The notes under the pieces: model-generated
Seen by the model: the letters and a program-made list of their open reading frames with translations, nothing else
Told to the model about the DNA's origin: nothing
Database searches by the model: none
Source: Paremcibacter congregatus
GTDB lineage: Bacteria > Pseudomonadota > Alphaproteobacteria > Sphingomonadales > Emcibacteraceae
Assembly: GCF_006385135.1 (NCBI RefSeq)
Contig: NZ_CP041025.1
Location: forward strand, 3,441,501 to 3,505,500
Direction: 5' to 3'
DNA: 64,000 nucleotides
In this document: positions 7,609 through 16,280 of the stretch, in pieces
Layout: every line of letters begins with the position of its first letter
Position numbering within the stretch: the stretch's first letter is position 1
Program-made: the position numbers and the translations under genes

Positions 7609-8345
7609 TTGTATCTCTCCTGTTTTTTAAGAATACAAGAGAGCTCTCCCTCTGAGGTCAGGGCGGGATGCCACTGTCTTCACGGGATTTTGGCGCGGAA
7701 GATCTGTTGCCTCCCGCCCCGCAGAGGGTAAAAGCGACTTGAATTAAAAACAGGAGGGGATTGAGCCACTGAGAATACGCCAAAGCCAGAGGCCCACCCC
7801 CGGCGCCACTACGCGCCTGTATAGCGCCCGGCCTTAAAGCCGCCTCTCCGGCACAGCCCTGCCCGGTGAGACCTCAGAAAGCGAGAGAAAAAGAAACGGG
7901 AGGGGTTTTGTTGAAAACGCGGAAGATCCCTTCGCGCCCAAAAGCAGCGTGTCGTTACGCTCTCATCTGGCACATCAGCTGTGATCCGGGCGCGCAGAAG
8001 TATTTACCTCATTATTTGCGTCCGCAGATGACGGAATGTGGGCCGGGTGTGTCAACAATGCCTTACGGCCGGGGGCAGTGCCTGAGGATGATCCGGCGCC
8101 GCCAGTTGACGGTACAGCGCGGCCCCTAGCACAGGAGGTAGCGCTGAAGAAGCTGCATGATAAAATCTTCGCGCTGGAAAACCCCTGTGCAAAATTGATA
8201 CTTTGGGCGATGGCAGGGATGGATGAAAAAATAAGTTCAGGCGTCAGAAAATTATTTGTCGCCGTTTCTTCTCTTATTAATTGGTTTGGAAAGCACATCT
8301 AAACTGGATATGCTTATTGCAACATCCGCCACCTGAAGGAAACAC
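7609..8345. other. Long GC-rich leader region upstream of the ArdA-like gene; no firm gene
   Basis: 737 bases between the ArdA-like gene and the HNH nuclease gene. The first 500 are GC-rich and resemble the leader DNA found beside antirestriction genes on plasmids. Several overlapping short frames exist; one plus-strand frame at 8036-8302 has a protein-like stretch (ALKKLHDKIFALENPCAKLI) and ends about 40 bases before the HNH start, but has no clear start codon context or family. I do not call it a gene. Composition falls to AT-rich after about 8160. Confidence 0.4.
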
Positions 8346-9095
8346 ATGAATAGAAAAGAGTTTATTAAATCCAATGGCGCTGATTGCCAGAACTGGTTGT
8401 GGAGTTGGTCTTTTGTAAACCACAAAGACAAAATAGTTATTTTCGGGGCTTGGGATGTCCATACAAAAGGCCAAAGAACATTAGTCCTTAGTATGGACTG
8501 GGCAATCACAGACCAAGGTCGGCGAGCTCCAGGATTTAACCAATCCCGGGAACACATTAGATTAATTGAGGAGGAGGGGTATTCCCTTAAAACCTTCGTT
8601 ATATGCTTTTCAGGCGATAATCAGGATAGCGATGGCAATGGACCTTCGAAGCTTAAAGGTTTTGAACCAGTTTTAGAAGATAAATACCTTACTCGTGAAG
8701 GAAAGGAATGGTTTGCCTCCACTTACGAAGGCTCTGAAATTCTTCCAGAAGAAATTTGCGAAAGTGAAATTTTTGTTGAGGGCGCTACAAAAAACATCCT
8801 AGTCAATTCCTACGAACGTAACGCCAGCGCGAGAGATAAATGCATCGAGCATTATGGGTATAAATGTCAAGGATGTAACTTTGACTTTGAGTTGTTTTAT
8901 GGAACACTTGGGAAAAATTATATTCATGTCCACCATAAAGTTCCCATGGCAAATATAAAAAATGAATATGAAGTCAATCCTATTGAAGATCTAATTCCAG
9001 TCTGCCCTAATTGCCATGCCATGCTACATCGTACAAAGCCGCCATTGACTATTGAAGAGTTGCAAAATCTATTTACAGCAGATGGCAGGAAATAA
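8346..9095 (+). CDS. HNH endonuclease with unrecognised N-terminal domain
   Basis: 249 residues with AAGGAA eight bases before the ATG. The last third is an HNH nuclease of the McrA type: CQGCNF, then IHVHHKVPMA, DLIPVCPNCHAMLHR, giving a zinc site of two Cys pairs and the catalytic His-His...Asn/His core. Residues 1 to 150 (WLWSWSFVN, KIVIFGAWDV, GRRAPGFNQSREHI) I cannot place; similar layouts occur in restriction enzymes where the N-terminal part reads modified bases. AT-rich codons and a position beside an ArdA gene and an integrase point to a mobile defence gene. DNA cleavage is expected from the family; target specificity is unknown. Confidence 0.75.
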   Translation: MNRKEFIKSNGADCQNWLWSWSFVNHKDKIVIFGAWDVHTKGQRTLVLSMDWAITDQGRRAPGFNQSREHIRLIEEEGYSLKTFVICFSGDNQDSDGNGPSKLKGFEPVLEDKYLTREGKEWFASTYEGSEILPEEICESEIFVEGATKNILVNSYERNASARDKCIEHYGYKCQGCNFDFELFYGTLGKNYIHVHHKVPMANIKNEYEVNPIEDLIPVCPNCHAMLHRTKPPLTIEELQNLFTADGRK

Positions 9096-9392
9096 TAGAA
9101 CCTGTATGATATTGGAATTCAAGACTAAAAATCACCCCGATTACTAGGTAACTTTATACCCCCATTTTGCCTCGCTCATGGACAGTTAAGTAGGCACAAC
9201 ATCTCCCATGAAACTTGACTGGGTGTGTGAGTACATGACTCGCATCACAAACGTGGAACTTGGATAAAATGACGGTAAATATTGTGGGGACTGATATCAG
9301 AAGCATTCAGATAGTGATGAACTTTCATAAACACAATCATAATTTCACGACCATCAAGCAGTATCAACATCTTGAAAACATTTGCAAAATTA

Positions 9393-9477
9393 TGGTGCGG
9401 GCGGAGAGAATCGAACTCTCACTTCCGAAGAAACAGGATTTTGAATCCTGCGTGTCTACCAATTCCACCACGCCCGC
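9393..9477 (-). tRNA. tRNA-Leu(CAA)
   Basis: The minus strand gives an 85-base class II tRNA. Acceptor arms GCGGGCG and CGCCCGC pair fully, the D arm is TGGTGGAATTGGTAGACA, the anticodon loop TTCAAAA gives CAA (9441-9443), a short variable arm follows, and the T arm has GAGAGTTCGATTCTCTC. CCA is encoded. The gene lies inside the accessory region, about 260 bases from the integrase gene. Confidence 0.95.
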
Positions 9478-9612
9478 ATGAAGGAACCGCAGTCTTATCA
9501 CCTTCAAATTCTATAGCCAAGTGAAAAGTGACCGTAGATACAAAAAATATTCTTCTGTTTACCCTTATCTGACGACGTCAAAACCTTTTTAGATCAAGAA
9601 CGATCACTCAAA

Positions 9613-9712
9613 TGCGCCCAGGGCGCAGCGATCGAAGAAAGTAAGTGCCAGTTCTGGCGCTTACTTGAGACATCTTATGCCGTGAAATGCTTCTGGGAAG
9701 CCGTCATAAGAT
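9613..9712. repeat. Cluster of inverted repeats between tRNA-Leu and integrase gene
   Basis: Three symmetric elements in 100 bases. TGCGCCC-A-GGGCGCA (9613-9627) is a perfect palindrome. GTAAGTGCCA (9641-9650) pairs with TGGCGCTTAC (9655-9664) over a four-base loop with one wobble. ATCTTATG (9672-9679) pairs with CATAAGAT (9705-9712) around an inner GCTTC/GAAGC stem. The last could end integrase transcription on the minus strand; the others may be recombinase or accessory-factor sites. Confidence 0.5.
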
Positions 9713-9736
9713 AAACGAAAAACCCCTTTTATGCGC

Positions 9737-10885
9737 TTAGAGCGCGGTCTTTTTCTCTCGTTTTGGCCTTCGGACATTAATGGCGGCAGCATTGATGCTG
9801 TTCTTGATGTGAGAAGCATAGTATTTTTCTATCATTTCTACGCTCGTGCGGCAGTTTTTAGCGATCTGATAAATATCGGCCCCTTCCATTAGCCGGAAAC
9901 AAATATACGAATGGCGTAAACTGTACGCCGTTCGTCGATTACCTTCGCGATCAAGTTTTAGATTTTCATCCTCTAAAACCCGGTTCAACAATTCCCTGTG
10001 TAGGGTTGGAAAAATACGATGATCTGGGGAAGGTTTGTTCCGTTCTAAAAGTCGTTCAAAAGGCCTTACCGCTCCATTTGTGCTTTTGCAGAAACCAACG
10101 CCTCTTTTCCCCCGAACAGAAATAACAAGTATTGTCTCGTTCGTGTCAAGATCTTCAACAATCTCCACATCACGATATTCCAACCGCAACGCCTCATCTG
10201 GACGAATACCTGTATTGGCCATAAACAAGACCATGTCGTGCAACTGTTCACCATGATATTTATATCGATTTCGGAGTGGCTTTTGGGCCCGTCTTCTCGT
10301 TGCCTCATACAGCCTTTTATATTCTTCGGGATTGAACCATGCGCGATGGGAAACTTTTGTTGATGCGCGATAAGGAGGAGATAAATCCGGCAGATGTTGC
10401 AACCACCCGTGACGAGTGGCAGTCTTGAGAACCTGCCGTAACGTTACAATTTCATGATGGAGCGTACTTCTGGCGGGCGGTTTTTCCAACTGCATTCGGG
10501 TAATTCGATATTCCTGGACCAGACCTGGTGTTATTTCAGACAACCCTTTATTGCCAAAAAATGGGTTCAACTGCATGCGAATTCGGCTTTTGTGACCTGC
10601 GACATACTCCTTATTTCTTTGGCCTTCGGTAATAATCTCATATTCACGCTCAAACTGCTTCGCGGCAAACTTGAAGGTTTTCTCATTCCTTAATTCCCCA
10701 AGCCTATTTTTACCGCGCAATTCGAGATACCAATCCTCTGCAAAATCCTTCGCACGGGACAGGCTATCTTCTTTTGTACTTACTCTACGATTCTTACCAC
10801 CAATGTATGTCGAACATTGCCAGTGATTACTATTCTCTCTTTTATAGACATGAACCTTGCCGCCTAGAATGCTATGTTTAACCAT
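9737..10885 (-). CDS. Tyrosine-type site-specific integrase
   Basis: About 382 residues. N-terminal arm-binding domain, then a core-binding SAM-like region (residues 70 to 170), then the catalytic domain: NTGIRPDEAL (first Arg), a GKRGVGFCKS strand (Lys region), YSLRHSYICFRL (H-x-x-R box) and EKYYASH (nucleophilic Tyr). The start was set at the ATG of MVKHSILGGKV because GAGGGG lies seven bases upstream; the longer frame would need a TTG with no ribosome site. The gene sits between an intact tRNA-Leu and a half tRNA-Leu and reads towards the intact one. It probably catalysed integration at a tRNA-Leu anticodon region. Confidence 0.92.
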   Translation of the reverse strand: MVKHSILGGKVHVYKRENSNHWQCSTYIGGKNRRVSTKEDSLSRAKDFAEDWYLELRGKNRLGELRNEKTFKFAAKQFEREYEIITEGQRNKEYVAGHKSRIRMQLNPFFGNKGLSEITPGLVQEYRITRMQLEKPPARSTLHHEIVTLRQVLKTATRHGWLQHLPDLSPPYRASTKVSHRAWFNPEEYKRLYEATRRRAQKPLRNRYKYHGEQLHDMVLFMANTGIRPDEALRLEYRDVEIVEDLDTNETILVISVRGKRGVGFCKSTNGAVRPFERLLERNKPSPDHRIFPTLHRELLNRVLEDENLKLDREGNRRTAYSLRHSYICFRLMEGADIYQIAKNCRTSVEMIEKYYASHIKNSINAAAINVRRPKREKKTAL

Positions 10886-11018
10886 GTATATGCCCCTCAA
10901 ATCAGTCAAAAATGTGTAATCAATGTGAAAGAGTTTCCGATACGGGAATTCTAACAGAAAGTTGCTTAACTTTTTGATTTATAAAGTGTTTATATTTGAG
11001 GTGATACTACCATAGCGC

Positions 11019-11059
11019 GATTTTGAATCCAGCGCGTCTACCAATTCCGCCACAGGGGC
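11019..11059 (-). pseudogene. 5' half of a tRNA-Leu gene, interrupted at the anticodon loop
   Basis: The minus strand reads from GCCCCTG (acceptor 5' strand) through TGGCGGAATTGGTAGACGCG to GGATTCAAAATC, then departs into unrelated AT-rich DNA at 11018. D arm and anticodon stem 5' side are intact, while the anticodon stem 3' side, variable, T and acceptor 3' parts are missing. The final 12 bases are identical to the intact tRNA-Leu at 9437-9448, but the acceptor strand differs, so it is not a copy of that gene. This looks like an attachment-site junction left by the neighbouring integrase. Confidence 0.8.
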
Positions 11060-11299
11060 CCTGTTTTGATGCTGTCACAGCACCGGAAAGGTCTCGGCAT
11101 AATAGCGTCCGGTTTTCTCTGGTCAAGCCCCAATCAAGAAAATCAGCACAAAAAAAACCTCCCCCGCATAAAAGACTTTTTCTTCTCCTCGTTTCCTGCA
11201 ATGATGCCCCCCAGAGCCTGCCCGTGCAAACCGACGAAAAGGCCCCTTAACCACCTGATTAAAAAAGAAAAGCCCCCGCGGGCATTGTATGAGGGATAT

Positions 11300-11878
11300 A
11301 TGTTACGACGATTATATGACTGGACGCTGGAAAAGGCCGAACACCCCAAGGCTCTGTGGATCCTCGCCCTCTTCTCGTTCGCCGAAAGTTCCTTCTTTCC
11401 CATACCGCCCGATGTGCTTCTGATTCCCATGGTCATCGCCGCCCCGACCCGGGCCTGGCGCATCGCCTTTGTCTGTTCAACCGCCTCTGTTTTTGGCGGC
11501 CTGTTCGGCTATTATATCGGCGCGGTGCTGTATGAGACCGTCGGCGACCCCATCGTCGCCTTCTATCATATGCAGGCCCAGTATGAGCGCTTCACCGCAC
11601 TTTACAGTGAACATGGCGCCTGGATTGTCAGCCTCGCCGGCTTCTCGCCCATTCCGTACAAGGTCTTCACCATCGCCAGCGGCGTCGCCCATCTCGACCT
11701 GACCACCTTCCTTATCGCCAGCACCGTTTCCCGCGCCGCGCGTTTCTTTCTGGTGGCGGCCCTGTTGTGGAAATTCGGCATCCCGATCCGGGATTTCATC
11801 GAACGCCGCCTCGGTCTGCTGACCCTGACATTCAGCCTCCTGCTGGTGGGCAGTTTCCTCGCCTTGAAATACGTTTAA
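11300..11878 (+). CDS. YqaA/DedA-family inner-membrane protein
   Basis: 192 residues with four to five hydrophobic segments. The family motif region FAESSFFPIPPDVLLIPM (residues about 25 to 45) and the second half FSPIPYKVFTIASGVAHLD match the YqaA branch of the DedA/SNARE-associated group, thought to move lipids or small molecules across the inner membrane. The start at 11300 has GAGG five bases upstream; the frame is open further up but that part overlaps the tRNA fragment region and encodes an unlikely peptide. It is the first core-type gene right of the integration border and has the GC-rich codons of the rest of the window. Confidence 0.85.
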   Translation: MLRRLYDWTLEKAEHPKALWILALFSFAESSFFPIPPDVLLIPMVIAAPTRAWRIAFVCSTASVFGGLFGYYIGAVLYETVGDPIVAFYHMQAQYERFTALYSEHGAWIVSLAGFSPIPYKVFTIASGVAHLDLTTFLIASTVSRAARFFLVAALLWKFGIPIRDFIERRLGLLTLTFSLLLVGSFLALKYV

Positions 11879-12095
11879 GGCGAGGTTCAGTCAGCCGCAG
11901 CCAAGTGGTGATTGCCAGAGGCGGCATAATGATTATGTTCTAATAGGTTATGTTTGATCAGATCCCAGTCCAGATCCTGATTCAGCATATTTTCCATAAC
12001 AGCGGTCGATTTCTTATTGAACTATTTCCACCAGGCAGTATTCTGATAAAATCCGATAATCAAGTGTATGAAATATGTCACAGAACAGAGGTCCC

Positions 12096-12611
12096 ATGAC
12101 GAAACTGATCCCGTATTTCTGGCGCAACCCCCTGCAGCTGGCTTTTCTGATGTCCGCATCGCTTCTGGCCGGCGCCTATGCGTTTCAGTATATTGGCGGC
12201 TATCCCCCCTGTGATCTCTGCTGGTGGCAGCGCTATGCCCATTTCGCCATCCTTGGCGTGGCCGGCGCCGGTATGCTGCTGAAGGGCGACGCCCGCACCA
12301 TCGCTGCCTGGGGCACCACCATCGCCCTGGACATCAGCGTCGCCGCCGCCGGGTTTCATGCCGGGGTCGAGCAAAAATGGTGGCAAGGCCCCAGCACCTG
12401 CACCACCAACGGCCAGACCCAGGCCACCGACATGGACAGCCTGTTCGACAGCATGATGGAAACCAAACTGATCCTCTGTGATGAAATCGCCTGGGACATG
12501 TTTGGCATTTCCATGGCCGGATACAATTTCCTGATCTCGCTCGCCACCGCCCTGTTCGTGACCCTGGCGCTGGCGGCGGCTCTACGCAAACGAGAGGTCC
12601 GCACAGCATGA
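12096..12611 (+). CDS. dsbB: Disulfide bond formation protein DsbB family
   Basis: 171 residues with four membrane helices. The first periplasmic loop carries PPCDLCWWQRY (Cys39 and Cys42, CxxC reacting with quinone) and the second has Cys102 and Cys128, the pair that reoxidises DsbA. The start at 12096 was chosen because AGAGG lies four bases upstream; an ATG 21 bases earlier lacks one. The stop codon overlaps the coq7 start (ATGA), so the two are translated together, linking a quinone-dependent oxidase with a quinone-synthesis enzyme. No dsbA is in the window. Alphaproteobacterial short DsbB-like proteins vary, so partner identity is unproven. Confidence 0.9.
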   Translation: MTKLIPYFWRNPLQLAFLMSASLLAGAYAFQYIGGYPPCDLCWWQRYAHFAILGVAGAGMLLKGDARTIAAWGTTIALDISVAAAGFHAGVEQKWWQGPSTCTTNGQTQATDMDSLFDSMMETKLILCDEIAWDMFGISMAGYNFLISLATALFVTLALAAALRKREVRTA

Positions 12612-13165
12612 CAACGCCAGAAAGAAAACCTCCAGTGCCGCCACCGCTGACGAAAGAAAAAATGATCGACCGCCTGCTGCGGGTTGACCAGGCCGGCGAA
12701 TATGGCGCGGTGCGCATTTACCAGGGTCAACTCGCGGTGCTTGGCGACAACCACCCCCTGCGGCCAACGATCCAGCATATGAAGGAACAGGAAGATGTGC
12801 ATCTGGCCCGTTTCAACGACCTGATCCGTGAACGTGGCGCGCGGCCAACCCTGCTCACCCCCCTCTGGCATGTGGCCGGTTTCGCCCTCGGCGCCGGCAC
12901 GGCCCTGCTTGGCGAAAAAGCCGCCATGGTCTGCACAGAAGCGGTCGAAACGGTGATTGATCAGCATTATGCCGATCAGATTGAAAATCTCGATGCAGAC
13001 GAAGCGCCGCTAGCGACAGAACTGGAAAAATTCCGTCAGGAAGAGCTTGAACATAAAGACACGGCCATTGAACTCGGCGCACAGGAAGCCCCGGGGTATG
13101 CGCTGCTGTCCGGTATGATCAAACTGGGATGCCGCACGGTGATCAAGGTCGCCGAACGGATTTAG
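12608..13165 (+). CDS. coq7: Coq7/UbiM-like demethoxyubiquinone hydroxylase
   Basis: 185 residues of the Coq7 di-iron carboxylate family, which adds the last hydroxyl group to the ubiquinone ring. Iron ligands are visible: the first Glu in QAGEYGAV (about residue 31), EQEDVH (ExxH), the Glu in CTEAVETVIDQHY, and EELEHKD (ExxH). Length agrees with bacterial members. It overlaps dsbB by four bases and converges on the HNH gene eleven bases downstream. Peripheral inner-membrane location is expected. Confidence 0.93.
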   Translation: MTTPERKPPVPPPLTKEKMIDRLLRVDQAGEYGAVRIYQGQLAVLGDNHPLRPTIQHMKEQEDVHLARFNDLIRERGARPTLLTPLWHVAGFALGAGTALLGEKAAMVCTEAVETVIDQHYADQIENLDADEAPLATELEKFRQEELEHKDTAIELGAQEAPGYALLSGMIKLGCRTVIKVAERI

Positions 13166-13175
13166 GCCTTCCGTC

Positions 13176-13766
13176 TCAACTGTCCAGTTCGCTATCCCAG
13201 TAAAGAAAATCCCGCCAGCTATCATGAAGATAATTGGGCGGGAAAGCGCGACCGACATTCTGCAGGGAGAAGACGGTCGGCCTGTAGGGTTTGGTGCGCA
13301 AATGCATGCGGGCCTGTTGCGGTGTGCGGCCGCCCTTTTTGAAATTGCACGCCGGACAGGCCGAGGTGATATTCTCCCAGCTGGTGCGTCCGCCCTGACG
13401 CCGCGGGATCACATGATCAAAGGTCAAGTCCCGCCCGGTACCCGCCACATGCCCACAATACTGGCAAGTAAACCGGTCCCGCAAGAACACATTAAATCGG
13501 GTAAAATTGGGGTGAACGTTGGGTTTGACATATTCCTTCAGCGAAATCACGCTGGGCAGTTTCATTTCCGCCGATGGTGAATGAACCACTTTGTCGTATT
13601 CCTCGACCACCGCCACCCGGTCCAGATATATCGCCTTGATCACATCCTGCCAGGACCATAACGACAAGGGAAAATAACTTAATGGCTTGAAATCCGCATT
13701 CAGCACCAGCGCCGGACAGGCCTCCAGCGGCATATGTCGTACATCCTGGGCATGAGATAGGGGCAC
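13176..13766 (-). CDS. HNH endonuclease-domain protein, conserved in Alphaproteobacteria
   Basis: 196 residues. The start is a GTG at 13766 with the strong ribosome site GAGGAG seven bases upstream. The N-terminal part (PALVLNADFKPLSYFPLSLW) is highly typical of a housekeeping HNH protein found in most alphaproteobacteria. The nuclease core has CQYCGH, then DLTFDHVIPRRQGG, ENITSACPACNFKKGGRT, giving paired zinc Cys and the catalytic DH...N...H-like core. Its biological task is not known to me; genomic context is of no help. GC-rich codons mark it as core, unlike the HNH gene at 8346. Confidence 0.85.
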   Translation of the reverse strand: MPLSHAQDVRHMPLEACPALVLNADFKPLSYFPLSLWSWQDVIKAIYLDRVAVVEEYDKVVHSPSAEMKLPSVISLKEYVKPNVHPNFTRFNVFLRDRFTCQYCGHVAGTGRDLTFDHVIPRRQGGRTSWENITSACPACNFKKGGRTPQQARMHLRTKPYRPTVFSLQNVGRAFPPNYLHDSWRDFLYWDSELDS

Positions 13767-14031
13767 AATTCATCTCCTCACATCTTAACCGTTCATCGCT
13801 CAAAAATACAAAACAGAAACGGGCCATATCTCGAATGCTTAATCATAACATTATTATGGCCATTCCCCAATAACAATCGCCTGTTACACCCGATAGGTAT
13901 TTCGGTTACGGTTTATATATTCCCTGGTATAGTGCAGAGCCCCGCGCCACCCGGAAGGCTTGTTTTTGCTATTCATTTTGGTCTTAACCGGATATCATGC
14001 CCTCTCCATAAAAGTTAACCTTGGCGACCCT

Positions 14032-14931
14032 ATGACGCAAAGTTCCCCCATGAGCCCGCCCCTGTCTGTCCGCACCCGCTTTGCCCCGAGCCCCACCGGG
14101 CATCTGCATTTGGGCCATGCCTATTCCGCCTGGCTGAATGCCGACTTCGCCGCCCGGCACGGCGGTCATTTCCTGCTGCGCATGGAAGACATTGATGGCG
14201 GACGCTGTAAACCGGAATATGAACAGGCGATCTATGACGACCTCGCCTGGCTCGGCTTCCACTGGCCGACCCCGGTGCGACGCCAATCCGAACATCTCGC
14301 CGATTACCAAGCGGCACTGGATCAGCTCGATGCTCAGGGTTTGCTGTATCCCTGTTTCTGCACCCGCAAGGAAATCCGGGCCGAAATCAAAAACAGCGGC
14401 TATGCGCCCCATGATCTGGCGCACCATAGCAGCGAAGGCCCGACCTATCCCGGTACATGTCGCCACCTCACACCACAGGAAAGGCAGCAACGCCATCAGG
14501 CGGGAACGCCCTTCGCCCTGCGGCTTGACATGACCCGGGCGCTCGCCCGCAAGGGGACCGACGCCTTGACCTGGACCGACCTCGAGGCCGGGCAGCAGAT
14601 CGCAACACCGGAAATCCTGCAGCATGTACTCGGGGATGCGGTTCTGGCGCGCAAAGATATCCCAACCAGCTACCATTTATCGGTGGTGGTCGACGATCAC
14701 CTGCAGCGCATCAGCCATGTGATCCGGGGAAATGACCTGTTTCTCGCCACACATCTGCACCGATTACTGCAACATCTGCTTGGTTATGCGCCGCCTCTCT
14801 ACCGTCATCATGACTTGCTCACTGACGAAAACGGCTGGCGTTATGCCAAGCGCGATAATGCCAAAAGCCTTTTTCAGATGCGCACAGAAGGTCAGGCCCC
14901 GGAAGATCTTATGACCCAAATTACCCTTTAA
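14032..14931 (+). CDS. gluQ: Glutamyl-Q tRNA(Asp) synthetase
   Basis: 299 residues, matching GluQ-RS, which puts glutamate on queuosine at the wobble base of tRNA-Asp. The class I signature is RFAPSPTGHLHLGHAYSAW (residues about 17 to 35, HIGH-equivalent). A zinc site is seen in YPCFCTRKE and TYPGTCRH. The KMSKS equivalent is YAKRDNAKS near the C-terminus. There is no anticodon-binding domain, which separates it from full glutamyl-tRNA synthetase. The start was set at the ATG of MTQSSPMSPPL; upstream codons encode an unlikely hydrophobic extension. A second ATG at 14050 is possible since neither has a strong ribosome site. Confidence 0.93.
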   Translation: MTQSSPMSPPLSVRTRFAPSPTGHLHLGHAYSAWLNADFAARHGGHFLLRMEDIDGGRCKPEYEQAIYDDLAWLGFHWPTPVRRQSEHLADYQAALDQLDAQGLLYPCFCTRKEIRAEIKNSGYAPHDLAHHSSEGPTYPGTCRHLTPQERQQRHQAGTPFALRLDMTRALARKGTDALTWTDLEAGQQIATPEILQHVLGDAVLARKDIPTSYHLSVVVDDHLQRISHVIRGNDLFLATHLHRLLQHLLGYAPPLYRHHDLLTDENGWRYAKRDNAKSLFQMRTEGQAPEDLMTQITL

Positions 14932-14986
14932 GCGAAGCGCCGCCGTCTTAAGCAGACAGTATGCGGATGATAAGGAATGAAATATA

Positions 14987-15694
14987 ATGCAAAAATTCGG
15001 ACTGATCGGCGGGACCTCATGGTATTCCACCATCGACTATTATCGCGGTATTAATCACAGCGTGAACATCACCTTTGGCAATAACACCAATCCGCCCCTG
15101 ATGGTCACCACCATGAATCAAAAAGTGATCCACGATCTGGAGAAAGCCGATGACTGGGGCGGGGTCGCGAAAATGCTGATTACTGCCGGACTGGACTTTC
15201 AGTCTGTCGGGGTAAAAGCGGTCGCCCTCTGCGCCAATACCACTCATCATGTCTATGACCAGCTGCAGGCCGCGCTGAATATTCCGGTGCTGCATATCGC
15301 CGATGCAGTCGGCAAGGTGATCGCCGCACAGGGCTGGAAAAAGGTCGGCTTGCTCGGCACGGTATATACCATGGAAGGCGACTTTGTGCGCGGACGATTA
15401 AATGAAAAGTTTGCCGTCGAAACCCTGGTGCCGGAAAAAGCGGATCGCGACCGGATGCAACATTATCTCTATGAAGAAATGTCACACGGCGTTTTTTCCC
15501 CCGAGGCGCAGGACTATTTCGCACGATTGATTGCCGCCTTCAAAGCCGAAGGGGCGGAAGCCGTGATCCTCGGCTGCACCGAATATCCCATCCTGCTGCG
15601 CGATACGGAAGTATGTCTGCCGAAAATCGACAGCACGGAATGTCACGTAAAGGACATTGTCCAGTTCATCCTTTCGGATGAACTGGCGCATTAG
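14987..15694 (+). CDS. Aspartate/glutamate racemase family protein
   Basis: 235 residues. The N-terminus FGLIGGTSWYST is the phosphate/substrate loop of this PLP-independent family, and the two catalytic Cys lie in ALCANTTH (about residue 84) and LGCTEYPILL (about 194). Such enzymes interconvert L- and D-aspartate or glutamate by two-base catalysis. It resembles YgeA-like amino-acid racemases in length. It lies alone between gluQ and a convergent gene six bases away. Substrate cannot be decided from sequence. Confidence 0.88.
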   Translation: MQKFGLIGGTSWYSTIDYYRGINHSVNITFGNNTNPPLMVTTMNQKVIHDLEKADDWGGVAKMLITAGLDFQSVGVKAVALCANTTHHVYDQLQAALNIPVLHIADAVGKVIAAQGWKKVGLLGTVYTMEGDFVRGRLNEKFAVETLVPEKADRDRMQHYLYEEMSHGVFSPEAQDYFARLIAAFKAEGAEAVILGCTEYPILLRDTEVCLPKIDSTECHVKDIVQFILSDELAH

Positions 15695-15700
15695 ATGTGA

Positions 15701-16201
15701 TTATTTCTTGTCGGCGTCGCGTCTTTTGACCGCGGCCTTGGCGAGATCGGAAATCGGCACCCAGGCTTCGTTGGGCACCAGAACGCTCATGGAGTAATGC
15801 GCGATCTTCCAGCCGTCCGCAGCTTTCAGAACCACGCCAGTCCCCCGGAACAATCCCCATTTTTCCGACTTGGTGATTTCGTCAAACCAGGCCACTTTGC
15901 CTGTCGGGTCAAAAGCAATATGGCGTTCGACAGATTTATAGGTCCAGCCCGTACCGCCCTTAAACCGTTCCGCAACATAATTCTGGAAATCCGGCTGCAT
16001 GGCCCAACGTTCCCAGTCATCCGTGCCCATAAAGACCCCGTCCGCAGTCATATGGCCAAGATAGGCTTCTTTGTCAGCGGCGGCGGCGGCGGCGTGAAAG
16101 CCATCAACCAAGGCGTTTATTGCCGCCTTGTCATCAGCTGCAATCGCCGGAACGGTGAAGAAGGTAAGGAGAAAAGCAACAAGCAACGAAATTTTCTTCA
16201 T
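15701..16201 (-). CDS. Secreted SnoaL/DUF4440-like protein
   Basis: 166 residues with a signal peptide (hydrophobic core LLVAFLLTFFTVPAIA, cleavage near AIA-AD). The mature chain is one NTF2-like cone: INALVDGFHAAAAAADKEAYLGHMTADGVFMGTD, WERWAM, AWFDEI and GTGVVLKAADGWKIAHYSMSV, matching the SnoaL-3/DUF4440 group. No conserved catalytic set is known; members bind small molecules. It converges on the racemase gene with a six-base gap. Confidence 0.82.
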   Translation of the reverse strand: MKKISLLVAFLLTFFTVPAIAADDKAAINALVDGFHAAAAAADKEAYLGHMTADGVFMGTDDWERWAMQPDFQNYVAERFKGGTGWTYKSVERHIAFDPTGKVAWFDEITKSEKWGLFRGTGVVLKAADGWKIAHYSMSVLVPNEAWVPISDLAKAAVKRRDADKK

Positions 16202-16280
16202 GGGATGGTCTCTTATGGTTTTTTACAATATCCCGAACATTAGCATCCGGGATGGTGAAACGAAAGGCTATATTTTAACC

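Noticed and set aside
7866-8129. Plus-strand frame of 87 codons in the ArdA leader
   Set aside because: Composition is basic and repetitive, there is no ribosome site and it overlaps other equally weak frames.
9260-9481. Plus-strand frame over the tRNA-Leu
   Set aside because: Its last third is the reverse complement of the tRNA gene; translation of tRNA sequence gives a misleading 'AERIELSLPKKQ' peptide.
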